Notes: generated by a model from the letters alone, not told the origin. 14,512 nt of DNA from Cytophagales bacterium (GCA_003500135.1 DNTA01000139.1:1-14512); one strand, 5' to 3'. Positions 7,905 through 14,477 are shown, counted from the stretch's first letter. Program-made: numbers and translations.

Positions 7905-9497
7905 TTATTCTTCGCAATCACCATCTATTTCATTCACCTGCGATTCCACCTCGAAAAATTTGTTGACGGTAGACGTGCCCCGAATAGATATGTCTACATA
8001 ATCATCACCAATGGCACTGATCACACCACCAAACTGATTGGCCAATAATTGTGATTGGATATCGGATCCGGTCATTCGGGTATCGTCATCATAATTGCCT
8101 TGCACGCGTAGTACCTGCACAAAAGGTATTTTAACATCCTCTATGGTCTGGATGGCATCGAATACCTCTACAGATGTAAACGGTGGTATTTCTACATCGC
8201 GCACTCTCGATATCTCAACGGTCTCTTCCACAGTCTCTTCCCAGGTGTTGGTCGTGGTATTGGTTGAGGAAGTGGTGTAGGTATATCCGGCAGAAACTTC
8301 TACTGATACCGAAGCGCTCTGGCCAAACAGGCTGGCTTCGGTCTCCACCCCGGCCGTCACTTCTACCGATGCTTCATGGCTGCTGTACAACTCCAGACTC
8401 TCCTCGGTACCCACCGTGTATGACTTGGTTTGTGATTCAGTTTTTCCCACCGTTTCGGTCAACGTGGCCGAGCTGCAATTTTTCAATATTGATTTGTAGG
8501 CAAAATCAAGTTTGGCAGGTGGCATGATCGGAGCATTATATAAAGTACCACGATCTTCTACAGTCCATGTAATATTGGCCGCCACCATCCTGACTGGAAT
8601 GTAATCATCCGGACCGTCGGAATACGCAACCTGTGGGCCGTACCAAGTAGTTACATTTTTTGATAGCGGGTTGCCACTCAGGGGCTTTATTTTAACCAGT
8701 CCGTTTTCTGCCCGTATCACCACAAACTTATAAATGTCCACATCGATATTTGCCGGGTTGGTTTCAAAATAAGAATAAAAGTTTCCCGGACCCGACATTC
8801 TCAGGTAAAAAGGAGCTCTGCCCGGTACATTCATTTTAATGTGATAAAGTGTATCGTTGATGGGTTCGAAATAAAATTTAAAATATTCCCTTCCATCTTC
8901 GTAAAAATCCCGGTAGATAATAGGATCTAAACCCGCTTCACGGCTATTATCTATCCGTAGGAAGTAGAGCTTATTGCTTACATCATCATCATCGGAAATG
9001 GCCTGTATGAAATAGGGTGTTTCCGGATCAATGACCAGATCAGGATACCTTCTTGCCAGGTCGGTATCCATGCGAAATGGATTGTTGGAATGATCTACCC
9101 GAACACTTCCACTATAAATGTTTAGCGACGCAATATCCCTTCCGGTAATTTCAATTTCTGCATCAACGCCATCTTTAAATGCATCCAGTATATCATCAGT
9201 CAGGTCCTCTGCTTTGATTTTTAATGTTCCTACGTTGGTATTGGGATCAATCGACACTTCTGTCGAAAAGTCGGACAATGCCCCTGAAAAAGAGATACTG
9301 GCACTTACCGGAAAATAACCCTTTCGCGCTATCGGGCGGGTATCGATCACCAGGCCAATACTGCCTTCATCCACAATGAGATTGGTACTGGGCGGTACAT
9401 CCGGCAGTTTATCTTCCGGTGCGACATTGTCTTCCGAGCATCGGGTCGTAATAAACAAAAGCGTTGAGATCAATAGTAGTAATTTAAAACCTTTCAT
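7905..9497 (-). CDS. Lipoprotein with aerolysin/ETX-MTX2-like pore-forming region
   Basis: A 530-residue secreted lipoprotein. I chose the ATG at 9497 over an in-frame ATG 19 codons upstream because MKGFKLLLLISTLLFITTRC is a complete lipoprotein signal with Cys20. The following SEDN is acidic, as in Bacteroidota surface-export signals. Residues 40-135 look like a beta-sandwich module. Residues 205-335 (FYLRMSGPGNFYSYFE, GLVKIKPLSG) resemble a lectin-like or trefoil module. Residues 343-517 show the aerolysin-family pattern: long alternating Ser/Thr/Val/Glu strands (SLELYSSHEASVEVTAGVE, SASVSVEVSAGYTYTTSSTN), a Thr-rich turn, then DVEIPPFTSVEVF and VKIPFVQVLRVQG, which match the strand after the insertion hairpin in ETX/MTX2 toxins. 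The module calls before residue 340 are weak. The protein is probably exported to the cell surface and may oligomerise into a beta-barrel pore. The target is unknown. Confidence 0.75.
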   Translation of the reverse strand: MKGFKLLLLISTLLFITTRCSEDNVAPEDKLPDVPPSTNLIVDEGSIGLVIDTRPIARKGYFPVSASISFSGALSDFSTEVSIDPNTNVGTLKIKAEDLTDDILDAFKDGVDAEIEITGRDIASLNIYSGSVRVDHSNNPFRMDTDLARRYPDLVIDPETPYFIQAISDDDDVSNKLYFLRIDNSREAGLDPIIYRDFYEDGREYFKFYFEPINDTLYHIKMNVPGRAPFYLRMSGPGNFYSYFETNPANIDVDIYKFVVIRAENGLVKIKPLSGNPLSKNVTTWYGPQVAYSDGPDDYIPVRMVAANITWTVEDRGTLYNAPIMPPAKLDFAYKSILKNCSSATLTETVGKTESQTKSYTVGTEESLELYSSHEASVEVTAGVETEASLFGQSASVSVEVSAGYTYTTSSTNTTTNTWEETVEETVEISRVRDVEIPPFTSVEVFDAIQTIEDVKIPFVQVLRVQGNYDDDTRMTGSDIQSQLLANQFGGVISAIGDDYVDISIRGTSTVNKFFEVESQVNEIDGDCEE

Positions 9498-9551
9498 ATT
9501 AAGTGATTTAAGTTGGAATATATTTTGATAATTTCTTTTAATCTGTACTCG

Positions 9552-9583
9552 CAATCATAATATTCTATCTTGTATTATATAAA
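9552..9583 (-). promoter_or_regulatory. Candidate promoter of the aerolysin-like gene
   Basis: Read on the minus strand, TTTA (9583-9580) is followed after exactly 20 nt by TATGATTG (9559-9552), one base from the Bacteroidota -7 consensus TAnnTTTG. The predicted leader to the ATG at 9497 is about 48 nt. The same elements at the same spacing from the same box occur before the cytolysin-like gene, and this coincidence is the main support. Confidence 0.6.
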
Positions 9584-9591
9584 TTTTAATA

Positions 9592-9609
9592 GTGGACAAA
9601 AGGTGGACA
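9592..9609 (-). promoter_or_regulatory. 18-bp operator box upstream of the aerolysin-like gene
   Basis: On the minus strand the sequence is TGTCCACCTTTTGTCCAC, two identical TGTCCAC half-sites repeated directly at an 11-bp period (one helical turn). It ends 8 nt before the candidate -33 element, where a class II-type activator would sit. It differs at one base from the box at 11705-11722. The box also lies 164 bp upstream of the divergent regulator gene, so it might influence both directions. Confidence 0.7.
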
Positions 9610-9717
9610 TGATTGAAATATCAAGGTTTTTCATTTTTATTGGTCTCATCAGACGGTATGAGGAACGCGATATTCGTTGGATTGGCCACAACAAATTCAA
9701 TGAATGAAAGGTTGGGA

Positions 9718-9749
9718 TTTGAGTGAAATATAATATTTAATTATTTTAG
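9718..9749 (+). promoter_or_regulatory. Candidate promoter of the TPR/HTH regulator gene
   Basis: TTTG (9718-9721) is followed after 20 nt by TATTTTAG (9742-9749), one base from TAnnTTTG. The ATG lies 24 nt downstream of the -7 element. No TGTCCAC box adjoins it, so this gene may be expressed independently of the two target genes. Confidence 0.5.
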
Positions 9750-9772
9750 TATCCCGTATAACATTTTTTAGT

Positions 9773-11638
9773 ATGAAAATAAAGACATGGCCTTTCCTCA
9801 CTTTACTCTATTTTTTGCCTGTTTTGCTTTACGCCCAACACAATCAAAAGCTCGACAGCTTATACCAGGCATATCAAAATCAACCTGATAGTGAAGAAAA
9901 GATCGGAACCGTATCTTATTTATTCAATGCCGTGCTTTACACCGATCCTGAGGAGGCTTTGGGTTATGCCAGGGAAGAGCTGGCCCTTTCCATCAAATAT
10001 GACCGTGCGCGCGGTGTAGGTATGGCCAACTACCACCTGGGTGTATATTATAGTGTAAAAAGTGAACTGGATAGCGCAAACTGGTATTTCGAAAAGGCGC
10101 TAAACGCCTTTAAGGATTATGGCGGCAAACACGAAATCGGACTGGCCTACTCCGCTCTCGCTATGGGGGAATTTGAAATGGGGCATTACGATAAGGCACT
10201 GGCCCAAACCGACAGCGTTTTAAAAATATATAATGGCCTCAACGACCATTACAGAAGCGCCGTTATGCACGGCCTGAAAAGTGACATTTACAACGCCAAA
10301 GGGCAGTACCGTCTCGCACTTAATGAAGGGCTTAAGTCATTGCGTGTATTGGACACAATCAATAAGCCCATCCGTAAAGCAGAAATGCTGATCACCCTTG
10401 GCGATATTGAATATCAATTGAACGAGTATCAAAAGTCAATGACCTATGCCAGCGAGGCGCTACCCATTTATGAACAATATCAGGACAGCGTATCCGTTAC
10501 CTATGCTTTAAATGATATCAGTCGTGCCCATCTTGCACTAAGTGAATATAAAGAAGCACTTCCGCTATTGGAACGATCAGTTCAACTTGCCCGCAAACTG
10601 GAGATAAAACAAGCGGAAGCCACTGCTTTGTACCACCTGGGTGAAGCAGCTTTGAAACAGGGCAACTATACCCCCGCACTAAGTTATTTAAGCGAAGCAA
10701 AAGCCATATTCCGGCAAATAGGCTTTCAAAAGCAACTGGCAGATACCTATCTCTTTACTGCAAGAACCTATCTGAATTTAAATCAATACAACGAAGCCTT
10801 ACTCAATTTAGGTCGGGCAAGAACAATTTACGAAGAGATCGGATCTTATGACCAGCTGGGACAAACCTACAAGCTGAGCGCCGGGATTTACAAGCAGCTC
10901 GGCGATAATGAAAGGGCATTAAATGACTACCAAACCTTTCATTATATCAGCGACACCGTGCTAAATGTTTCAAAATCGAAGCAGATTGAAGAGTTGCGCA
11001 TGATCTACGAATCGGAGAAGAAAGAACAGGCCATAATCAACCAGCAAAATGAAATTGCCCTGCTGCAGCAAAAGGCCAAGGTGAACCAGCTTAAATTATC
11101 GATGCTCGTAACCGGGCTTATACTTTTGGTCATTATTGCCTCATTAGGTTATTATGCCATCCGGCAAAAAATGAGGCGCAATAAACTGATCAGGGAAAAA
11201 CTGGATGATGAACTGGCGCACAGGCAAAAGCAACTCACCACCCATGCGCTTCACCTGGCACAAAAAAATGAAGTGCTGGAAGCATTGAAAGATAAAGTAA
11301 AGGAGCTGAAAGAAGCCAGCGAAGGCCAGCAAGGTTATCATCAATTGATCAAAACGATCAACTCCAGTATGCACGACGATGATAACTGGACAAATTTCAA
11401 AATGTATTTTGAAGAGGTACATGGCGACTTTTATGGCAATATCAAAACAAAATACCCCGAATTAACTTCCAATGAACTCAGATTACTTGCTTTGATGAAG
11501 CTCAATCTGTCAACAAAAGAAATAGCCGGGATTTTAAATGTTTCTGCCGAAGGTGTGAAGAAAGCGAGATACCGCCTGCGCAAAAAAATGAACATTAAAA
11601 CAGAGGAATCTTTACAGGATTATGTCCTTTCGATATGA
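9773..11638 (+). CDS. Membrane-anchored TPR sensor with C-terminal LuxR-type HTH, putative activator of the flanking toxin-like genes
   Basis: A 621-residue protein. A signal peptide (1-21, LLYFLPVLLYAQ) exports a TPR array spanning about 45-395. Several repeat units show the AxxxLGxxYxxxxxYxxALxxxxxAL pattern, for example MANYHLGVYYSVKSELDSAN at 84 and ALYHLGEAALKQGNYTPALS at 285. A coiled-coil-like stretch (402-440) leads to one transmembrane helix (441-463), then a basic stop (RQKMRRNK), a second coiled coil (472-515) and the C-terminal domain. There YPELTSNELRLLALMKLNLS and TKEIAGILNVSAEGVKKARY-RLRKKM (561-606) form a LuxR/GerE-like helix-turn-helix. This topology puts the TPRs in the periplasm and the DNA-binding end in the cytoplasm, so an envelope signal could reach DNA without a kinase. 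There is no receiver or kinase domain. It lies between the two lipoprotein genes, whose shared box is the obvious candidate target. That link is inferred from position and symmetry alone. Confidence 0.85.
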   Translation: MKIKTWPFLTLLYFLPVLLYAQHNQKLDSLYQAYQNQPDSEEKIGTVSYLFNAVLYTDPEEALGYAREELALSIKYDRARGVGMANYHLGVYYSVKSELDSANWYFEKALNAFKDYGGKHEIGLAYSALAMGEFEMGHYDKALAQTDSVLKIYNGLNDHYRSAVMHGLKSDIYNAKGQYRLALNEGLKSLRVLDTINKPIRKAEMLITLGDIEYQLNEYQKSMTYASEALPIYEQYQDSVSVTYALNDISRAHLALSEYKEALPLLERSVQLARKLEIKQAEATALYHLGEAALKQGNYTPALSYLSEAKAIFRQIGFQKQLADTYLFTARTYLNLNQYNEALLNLGRARTIYEEIGSYDQLGQTYKLSAGIYKQLGDNERALNDYQTFHYISDTVLNVSKSKQIEELRMIYESEKKEQAIINQQNEIALLQQKAKVNQLKLSMLVTGLILLVIIASLGYYAIRQKMRRNKLIREKLDDELAHRQKQLTTHALHLAQKNEVLEALKDKVKELKEASEGQQGYHQLIKTINSSMHDDDNWTNFKMYFEEVHGDFYGNIKTKYPELTSNELRLLALMKLNLSTKEIAGILNVSAEGVKKARYRLRKKMNIKTEESLQDYVLSI

Positions 11639-11672
11639 AGCAGAACTTCCCTCCCGGGTAATTTAGATCAGC

Positions 11673-11690
11673 CGTCCACCATTTGTCTTC
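11673..11690 (+). promoter_or_regulatory. Degenerate second copy of the operator box
   Basis: CGTCCAC, a 4-nt spacer and TGTCTTC reproduce the two half-sites at the same 11-bp period, with one and two mismatches. It lies 32 bp (about three turns) upstream of the strong box at 11705. It is found only before the cytolysin-like gene, which may allow cooperative or graded binding there. It could also be a chance match. Confidence 0.4.
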
Positions 11691-11704
11691 AACTATTTTT
11701 CACC

Positions 11705-11722
11705 TGTCCACTTTTTGTCCAC
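11705..11722 (+). promoter_or_regulatory. 18-bp operator box upstream of the cytolysin-like gene
   Basis: The sequence is TGTCCACTTTTTGTCCAC, two TGTCCAC half-sites at an 11-bp period. Seventeen of 18 bases equal the box before the aerolysin-like gene, in the same orientation relative to the gene. It ends 8 nt before the candidate -33 element, consistent with an activator touching RNA polymerase. Confidence 0.7.
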
Positions 11723-11730
11723 CCCACAAA

Positions 11731-11762
11731 TTTAGAAGCTGTTTGTCAGGTATTTACATTTG
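11731..11762 (+). promoter_or_regulatory. Candidate promoter of the cytolysin-like gene
   Basis: TTTA (11731-11734), 20 nt, then TACATTTG (11755-11762), an exact match to the Bacteroidota -7 consensus TAnnTTTG. The start would lie near 11768, giving a leader of about 95 nt that contains the large hairpin. Box, -33 and -7 spacings are identical to those of the divergent gene. The weak -33 (TTTA for TTTG) fits an activator-dependent promoter. Confidence 0.65.
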
Positions 11763-11778
11763 ACCTGAAGCAAAAATT

Positions 11779-11859
11779 GTTTTTTGTGGTGTCCGGCGCC
11801 AACCGGGCTGCAGACCTTATTTGGCGCGGACCACCACAAAAACAAACACCACAAAAAAC
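11779..11859 (+). promoter_or_regulatory. 5' leader hairpin with alternative pairing near the start codon
   Basis: Bases 11781-11802 pair with 11821-11842 in about 21 base pairs with two single-base bulges, around an 18-nt loop. The right-arm end, caccacaaaaac (11832-11843), is repeated as caccacaaaaaac (11847-11859), six bases before the ATG. The left arm 11779-11791 is a perfect 13-nt complement of this second copy. The leader can therefore form either a strong upstream hairpin that leaves the start region free, or a structure that masks the ribosome-landing region. Whether this is a regulated switch is inference. The long stem alone may serve mRNA stability. Confidence 0.6.
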
Positions 11860-11865
11860 TTAATT

Positions 11866-13779
11866 ATGAAAAATTCAACCAACAAATTCACCGTATTGCT
11901 CCTGTTTTTATTCATAACATGGAGCTGTAATGATGATGCCACAGATGGCCTGCAAACCTTCGATGATGTGTTGAAGCAGGGAGTAAATATTGAGGATATC
12001 CCGCAGGAAAAAACGACGGAAATTCTGGAAGAGGGTGATCCTTACAATGATGATGTTGAAACGGAAGATGATAACGCGGACCCCGTGACCGAACGCTGGG
12101 TCTGCACACGCAAAACCGTACGGGTGACCGATGGCAACGGGCAGTTCCCGCTTTTTAACACCAATGCCGATGTCATTTATCCGGGTAACCTCCTGCAGGG
12201 CAAAACCCTGAGTGATGCCACTCCTGCCCCGATAGTTGTGAAACGGTCCGGAGGCGCCATTTCGTACGACCTGAACAACGGCAACCTTAACTCCACTTTT
12301 ACGGTTGATGAAGTGAAAAAAAGTACGATCCAGAATGCGATGAACAATATTATCGCCGGAGCAGGAACCGTGGTGCCGGCTAACTTTCAACTGGATATCG
12401 AACGCGTACAATCCAGGGAACAGTTGGCGCTGGAGATGGGGATCAATGTAGAGACTTTCACCACAAAAGTATCTTCAGACATGTCCTTCAGCTCCGACCG
12501 TGAGTATAACCGGTTTCTGGTCAAGTTGAAGCAGTCGTACTACACCATGAGCTTTGACCTGCCCACCAGTTTAGAGGAGTTGTTCGATGAAAGTGTTACG
12601 CCTGATCAGTTGTCGGTGTATGTAGCCCCGGACAATCCGGCCACTTTTATTTCATCGGTTACCTACGGCCGTATTTTCTATATGCTGATCGAGTCCACTT
12701 CTTCGGAACAGGAAATGCAAGCCAAACTGGATGTTTCGTATGGTGCATTCCGCAACAAAGTGGAAGGTGAAGTGGATGTGGAGACTTTCAATTCACTAAA
12801 AAATGTAAAGATTAAAGTCATCGCCTATGGCGGTGATGCGGAAGGCACTTTCGAGTTGGCAGGTGAATCGACTATATCCAATATTGCAGAAAAGCTGGCG
12901 GAGAGTACAGACATAAGGGCCGGTCTGCCCCTTTCCTACGTAGTACGCAGTGTAGCGCGGCCAGACAAAATTGTGGGTACCAAACTGGCTACCGAGTACG
13001 ATGTAGTCGATTGTGAACTGCGCGGCGTGCTTCCTCCGATTGGTTTTGCCTCCTGGGTCGATCTATTTGATGATGGTATCGGCGCGATGGTCAATATTGC
13101 CCAAAGTAATGTAATCCTCTATAACAAGGCAGGTGATCAATATGCCTGGTACAACGGTAACTCAGGAAAAATACTGGGCAAATTTGCAATAGATGACCCC
13201 GACGGGCCACTTGGCGCTTCATCATTGGGGAGTATTGGTTCTGTAGTGCGATTTGCCGGAAGCAACTGCTTTAATGACGCCAATTCCAATGACCGGTTAT
13301 ACGTTTTTAACAGTGATGGACTGGAATATGAGATCTTCCGGTATGATGAATCCCTGGTATCGGGAAATGATCTGCCTGCCGGACCAGTAGGTACCATAGA
13401 CAAGGATGGAGAAAACAATCGGATATATCTGGTGAATGAGACCTTTGGCGACAGTGGTAATTTCCAGTTTGCCAACGACGGCTTCGAGGCCGTCACACGC
13501 ATAGGCTTTGAAAAGATGGCCTTTTTTGCCAAACCCGGTGATCGCTATGCCATCTACAATCGGTCGAGCGGTGGAACATGGGAAGACCCTGTGGATACCG
13601 ACAAATGGTTTAACTCAAGATGTGGTCAGGACATCCTGATATTTGATCGAATTGGCGCTACCACCACTATAAGTTTTGGAGGAAGCAGTTGCCGATATCT
13701 GTTTGTAAATGAAGCAGGAAACGAATTGATGGTATGGTTTGCCGACTGCGAAAACCAGGGGCCCTGGATCATTAAGTAA
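11866..13779 (+). CDS. Cholesterol-dependent-cytolysin-like lipoprotein with novel repeat domain in place of domain 4
   Basis: A 637-residue lipoprotein. An upstream TTG extends the frame by 15 codons, but the ATG at 11866 begins a full lipoprotein signal ending TWSC with Cys21 and acidic NDD. After an acidic linker (22-76), thiol-activated cytolysin features appear: DVIYPGNLLQGKTL (102-115), YNRFLVKLKQSYYTMSFDLP (214-233), the signature FISSVTYGRIFYMLIEST (261-278), and KVIAYGGDAEGTFE (317-330), whose Gly pair lies in the strand that opens during pore formation. The CDC core ends near 387. The cholesterol-binding domain 4, with its Trp-rich undecapeptide and Thr-Leu pair, is absent. About 250 residues with internal repeats and five of the protein's cysteines from 383 onward follow instead (468, 586, 609 and 628 lie in the repeats). 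Pore formation is plausible, but the receptor is probably not cholesterol. Related CDC-like proteins are known in Elizabethkingia. The gene is single, with its own terminator. Confidence 0.85.
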   Translation: MKNSTNKFTVLLLFLFITWSCNDDATDGLQTFDDVLKQGVNIEDIPQEKTTEILEEGDPYNDDVETEDDNADPVTERWVCTRKTVRVTDGNGQFPLFNTNADVIYPGNLLQGKTLSDATPAPIVVKRSGGAISYDLNNGNLNSTFTVDEVKKSTIQNAMNNIIAGAGTVVPANFQLDIERVQSREQLALEMGINVETFTTKVSSDMSFSSDREYNRFLVKLKQSYYTMSFDLPTSLEELFDESVTPDQLSVYVAPDNPATFISSVTYGRIFYMLIESTSSEQEMQAKLDVSYGAFRNKVEGEVDVETFNSLKNVKIKVIAYGGDAEGTFELAGESTISNIAEKLAESTDIRAGLPLSYVVRSVARPDKIVGTKLATEYDVVDCELRGVLPPIGFASWVDLFDDGIGAMVNIAQSNVILYNKAGDQYAWYNGNSGKILGKFAIDDPDGPLGASSLGSIGSVVRFAGSNCFNDANSNDRLYVFNSDGLEYEIFRYDESLVSGNDLPAGPVGTIDKDGENNRIYLVNETFGDSGNFQFANDGFEAVTRIGFEKMAFFAKPGDRYAIYNRSSGGTWEDPVDTDKWFNSRCGQDILIFDRIGATTTISFGGSSCRYLFVNEAGNELMVWFADCENQGPWIIK

Positions 13780-13792
13780 TCATTCTCAATAT

Positions 13793-13828
13793 ATGGCAGT
13801 CCCGGATATCGGGCTGCCATGATTTTTT
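13793..13828 (+). terminator. Rho-independent terminator of the cytolysin-like gene
   Basis: atggcag (13793-13799) pairs with ctgccat (13814-13820), continued by cccg/cggg past a one-base bulge around a gatat loop, and followed by gattttttac. It begins 14 bp after the TAA at 13777-13779. The cytolysin-like gene is therefore monocistronic. Confidence 0.85.
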
Positions 13829-14189
13829 ACTTTTCTGGATTTATTTATACATACCATATATAATTTAATTCCAAACACAGCCGCAATTTTAGGGCAGCGT
13901 AACATTTAGCAATTTTATTAAAGCTAAGTTACCCATTAATGGATCATTACTACCCACGGTTGTTGAATATATGACCTGATCAAAGAAGGATTATAACCCG
14001 AAAAGACCAACCTATAACCATGTTGTTATTTAATGATTTATTTGCCACATAATTAACGAGCGCTATCCAAATCAGAAAAATCCCCGAAAATCATGACTGA
14101 TGTATAATATCTATATAATTTTGATTATCAGATACTTATAAAACACATTTCATTTTTTCCTACCATACTCTTCCGCTGTTTAATCTTCT
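13829..14189. other. AT-rich intergenic stretch with nothing identifiable
   Basis: No open frame of useful length and no tRNA-like or clear structural element was found in this AT-rich segment between the cytolysin terminator and the palindromic element. Confidence 0.5.
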
Positions 14190-14297
14190 GGGCCTATGAG
14201 GTGCGCACCAGACCCTTCCTGAGGTAGTACCTCAGAGGCTCTCTGGTCTATTGTGACCCGGCCTGTGGTGCGCACCTGACGACTCCTCTGGTCTGAC
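14190..14297. repeat. Complex GC-rich palindromic element
   Basis: AGGTGCGCACCA (14199-14210) and TGGTGCGCACCT (14266-14277) are perfect 12-nt reverse complements, and each holds the self-complementary core GGTGCGCACC. Between them ctgaggta (14219-14226) and tacctcag (14228-14235) form a nested palindrome, bordered by agacc and ggtct, which can also pair. The words ggcct, ggtgcgcacc and ctctggtct each occur twice, so the element also reads as two imperfect direct copies. It is strikingly GC-rich within AT-rich DNA. It could be a structured RNA, a recombination site or a palindromic repeat family. No coding frame is present. Confidence 0.55.
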
Positions 14298-14432
14298 GTG
14301 GTTTTTCGTTACTTTTAATCAGAATAATTAAGTATTTTTAGTTGATTGAAGACTTTTTAGTGAGGTCCGACATTATCGCGTATTGCTGCATACAAGTTCA
14401 CCATTAGGGCCATTGATCTATTTTCCGTTCCG
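14298..14432. other. Short non-coding stretch
   Basis: Nothing gene-like is visible between the palindromic element and the first REP-like hairpin. Frames on both strands are interrupted every few codons. Confidence 0.4.
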
Positions 14433-14447
14433 GGCGTTGCAAACGCC
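14433..14447. repeat. REP-like hairpin 1
   Basis: ggcgtt (14433-14438) and aacgcc (14442-14447) are perfect reverse complements around gca. It resembles the next hairpin (shared gcgtt...aacgc), which suggests members of one small intergenic palindrome family of the REP type. Confidence 0.5.
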
Positions 14448-14460
14448 TTTCTCCACAGCC

Positions 14461-14477
14461 ATGCGTTTCAAACGCAT
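14461..14477. repeat. REP-like hairpin 2
   Basis: atgcgttt (14461-14468) and aaacgcat (14470-14477) are perfect 8-nt reverse complements around a single C. It lies 13 bp after hairpin 1 with a related stem, in the paired arrangement seen in bacterial REP elements. Confidence 0.55.

Noticed and set aside
11821..11865. TTG start giving a 15-residue extension of the cytolysin-like protein
   Set aside because: The extension falls inside the leader hairpin and precedes an already complete lipoprotein signal starting at the ATG at 11866.
11908..12411. A 167-codon minus-strand ORF inside the cytolysin-like gene
   Set aside because: It lies antisense to a clear family domain and shows no family pattern of its own, so it is a shadow of biased codon use.
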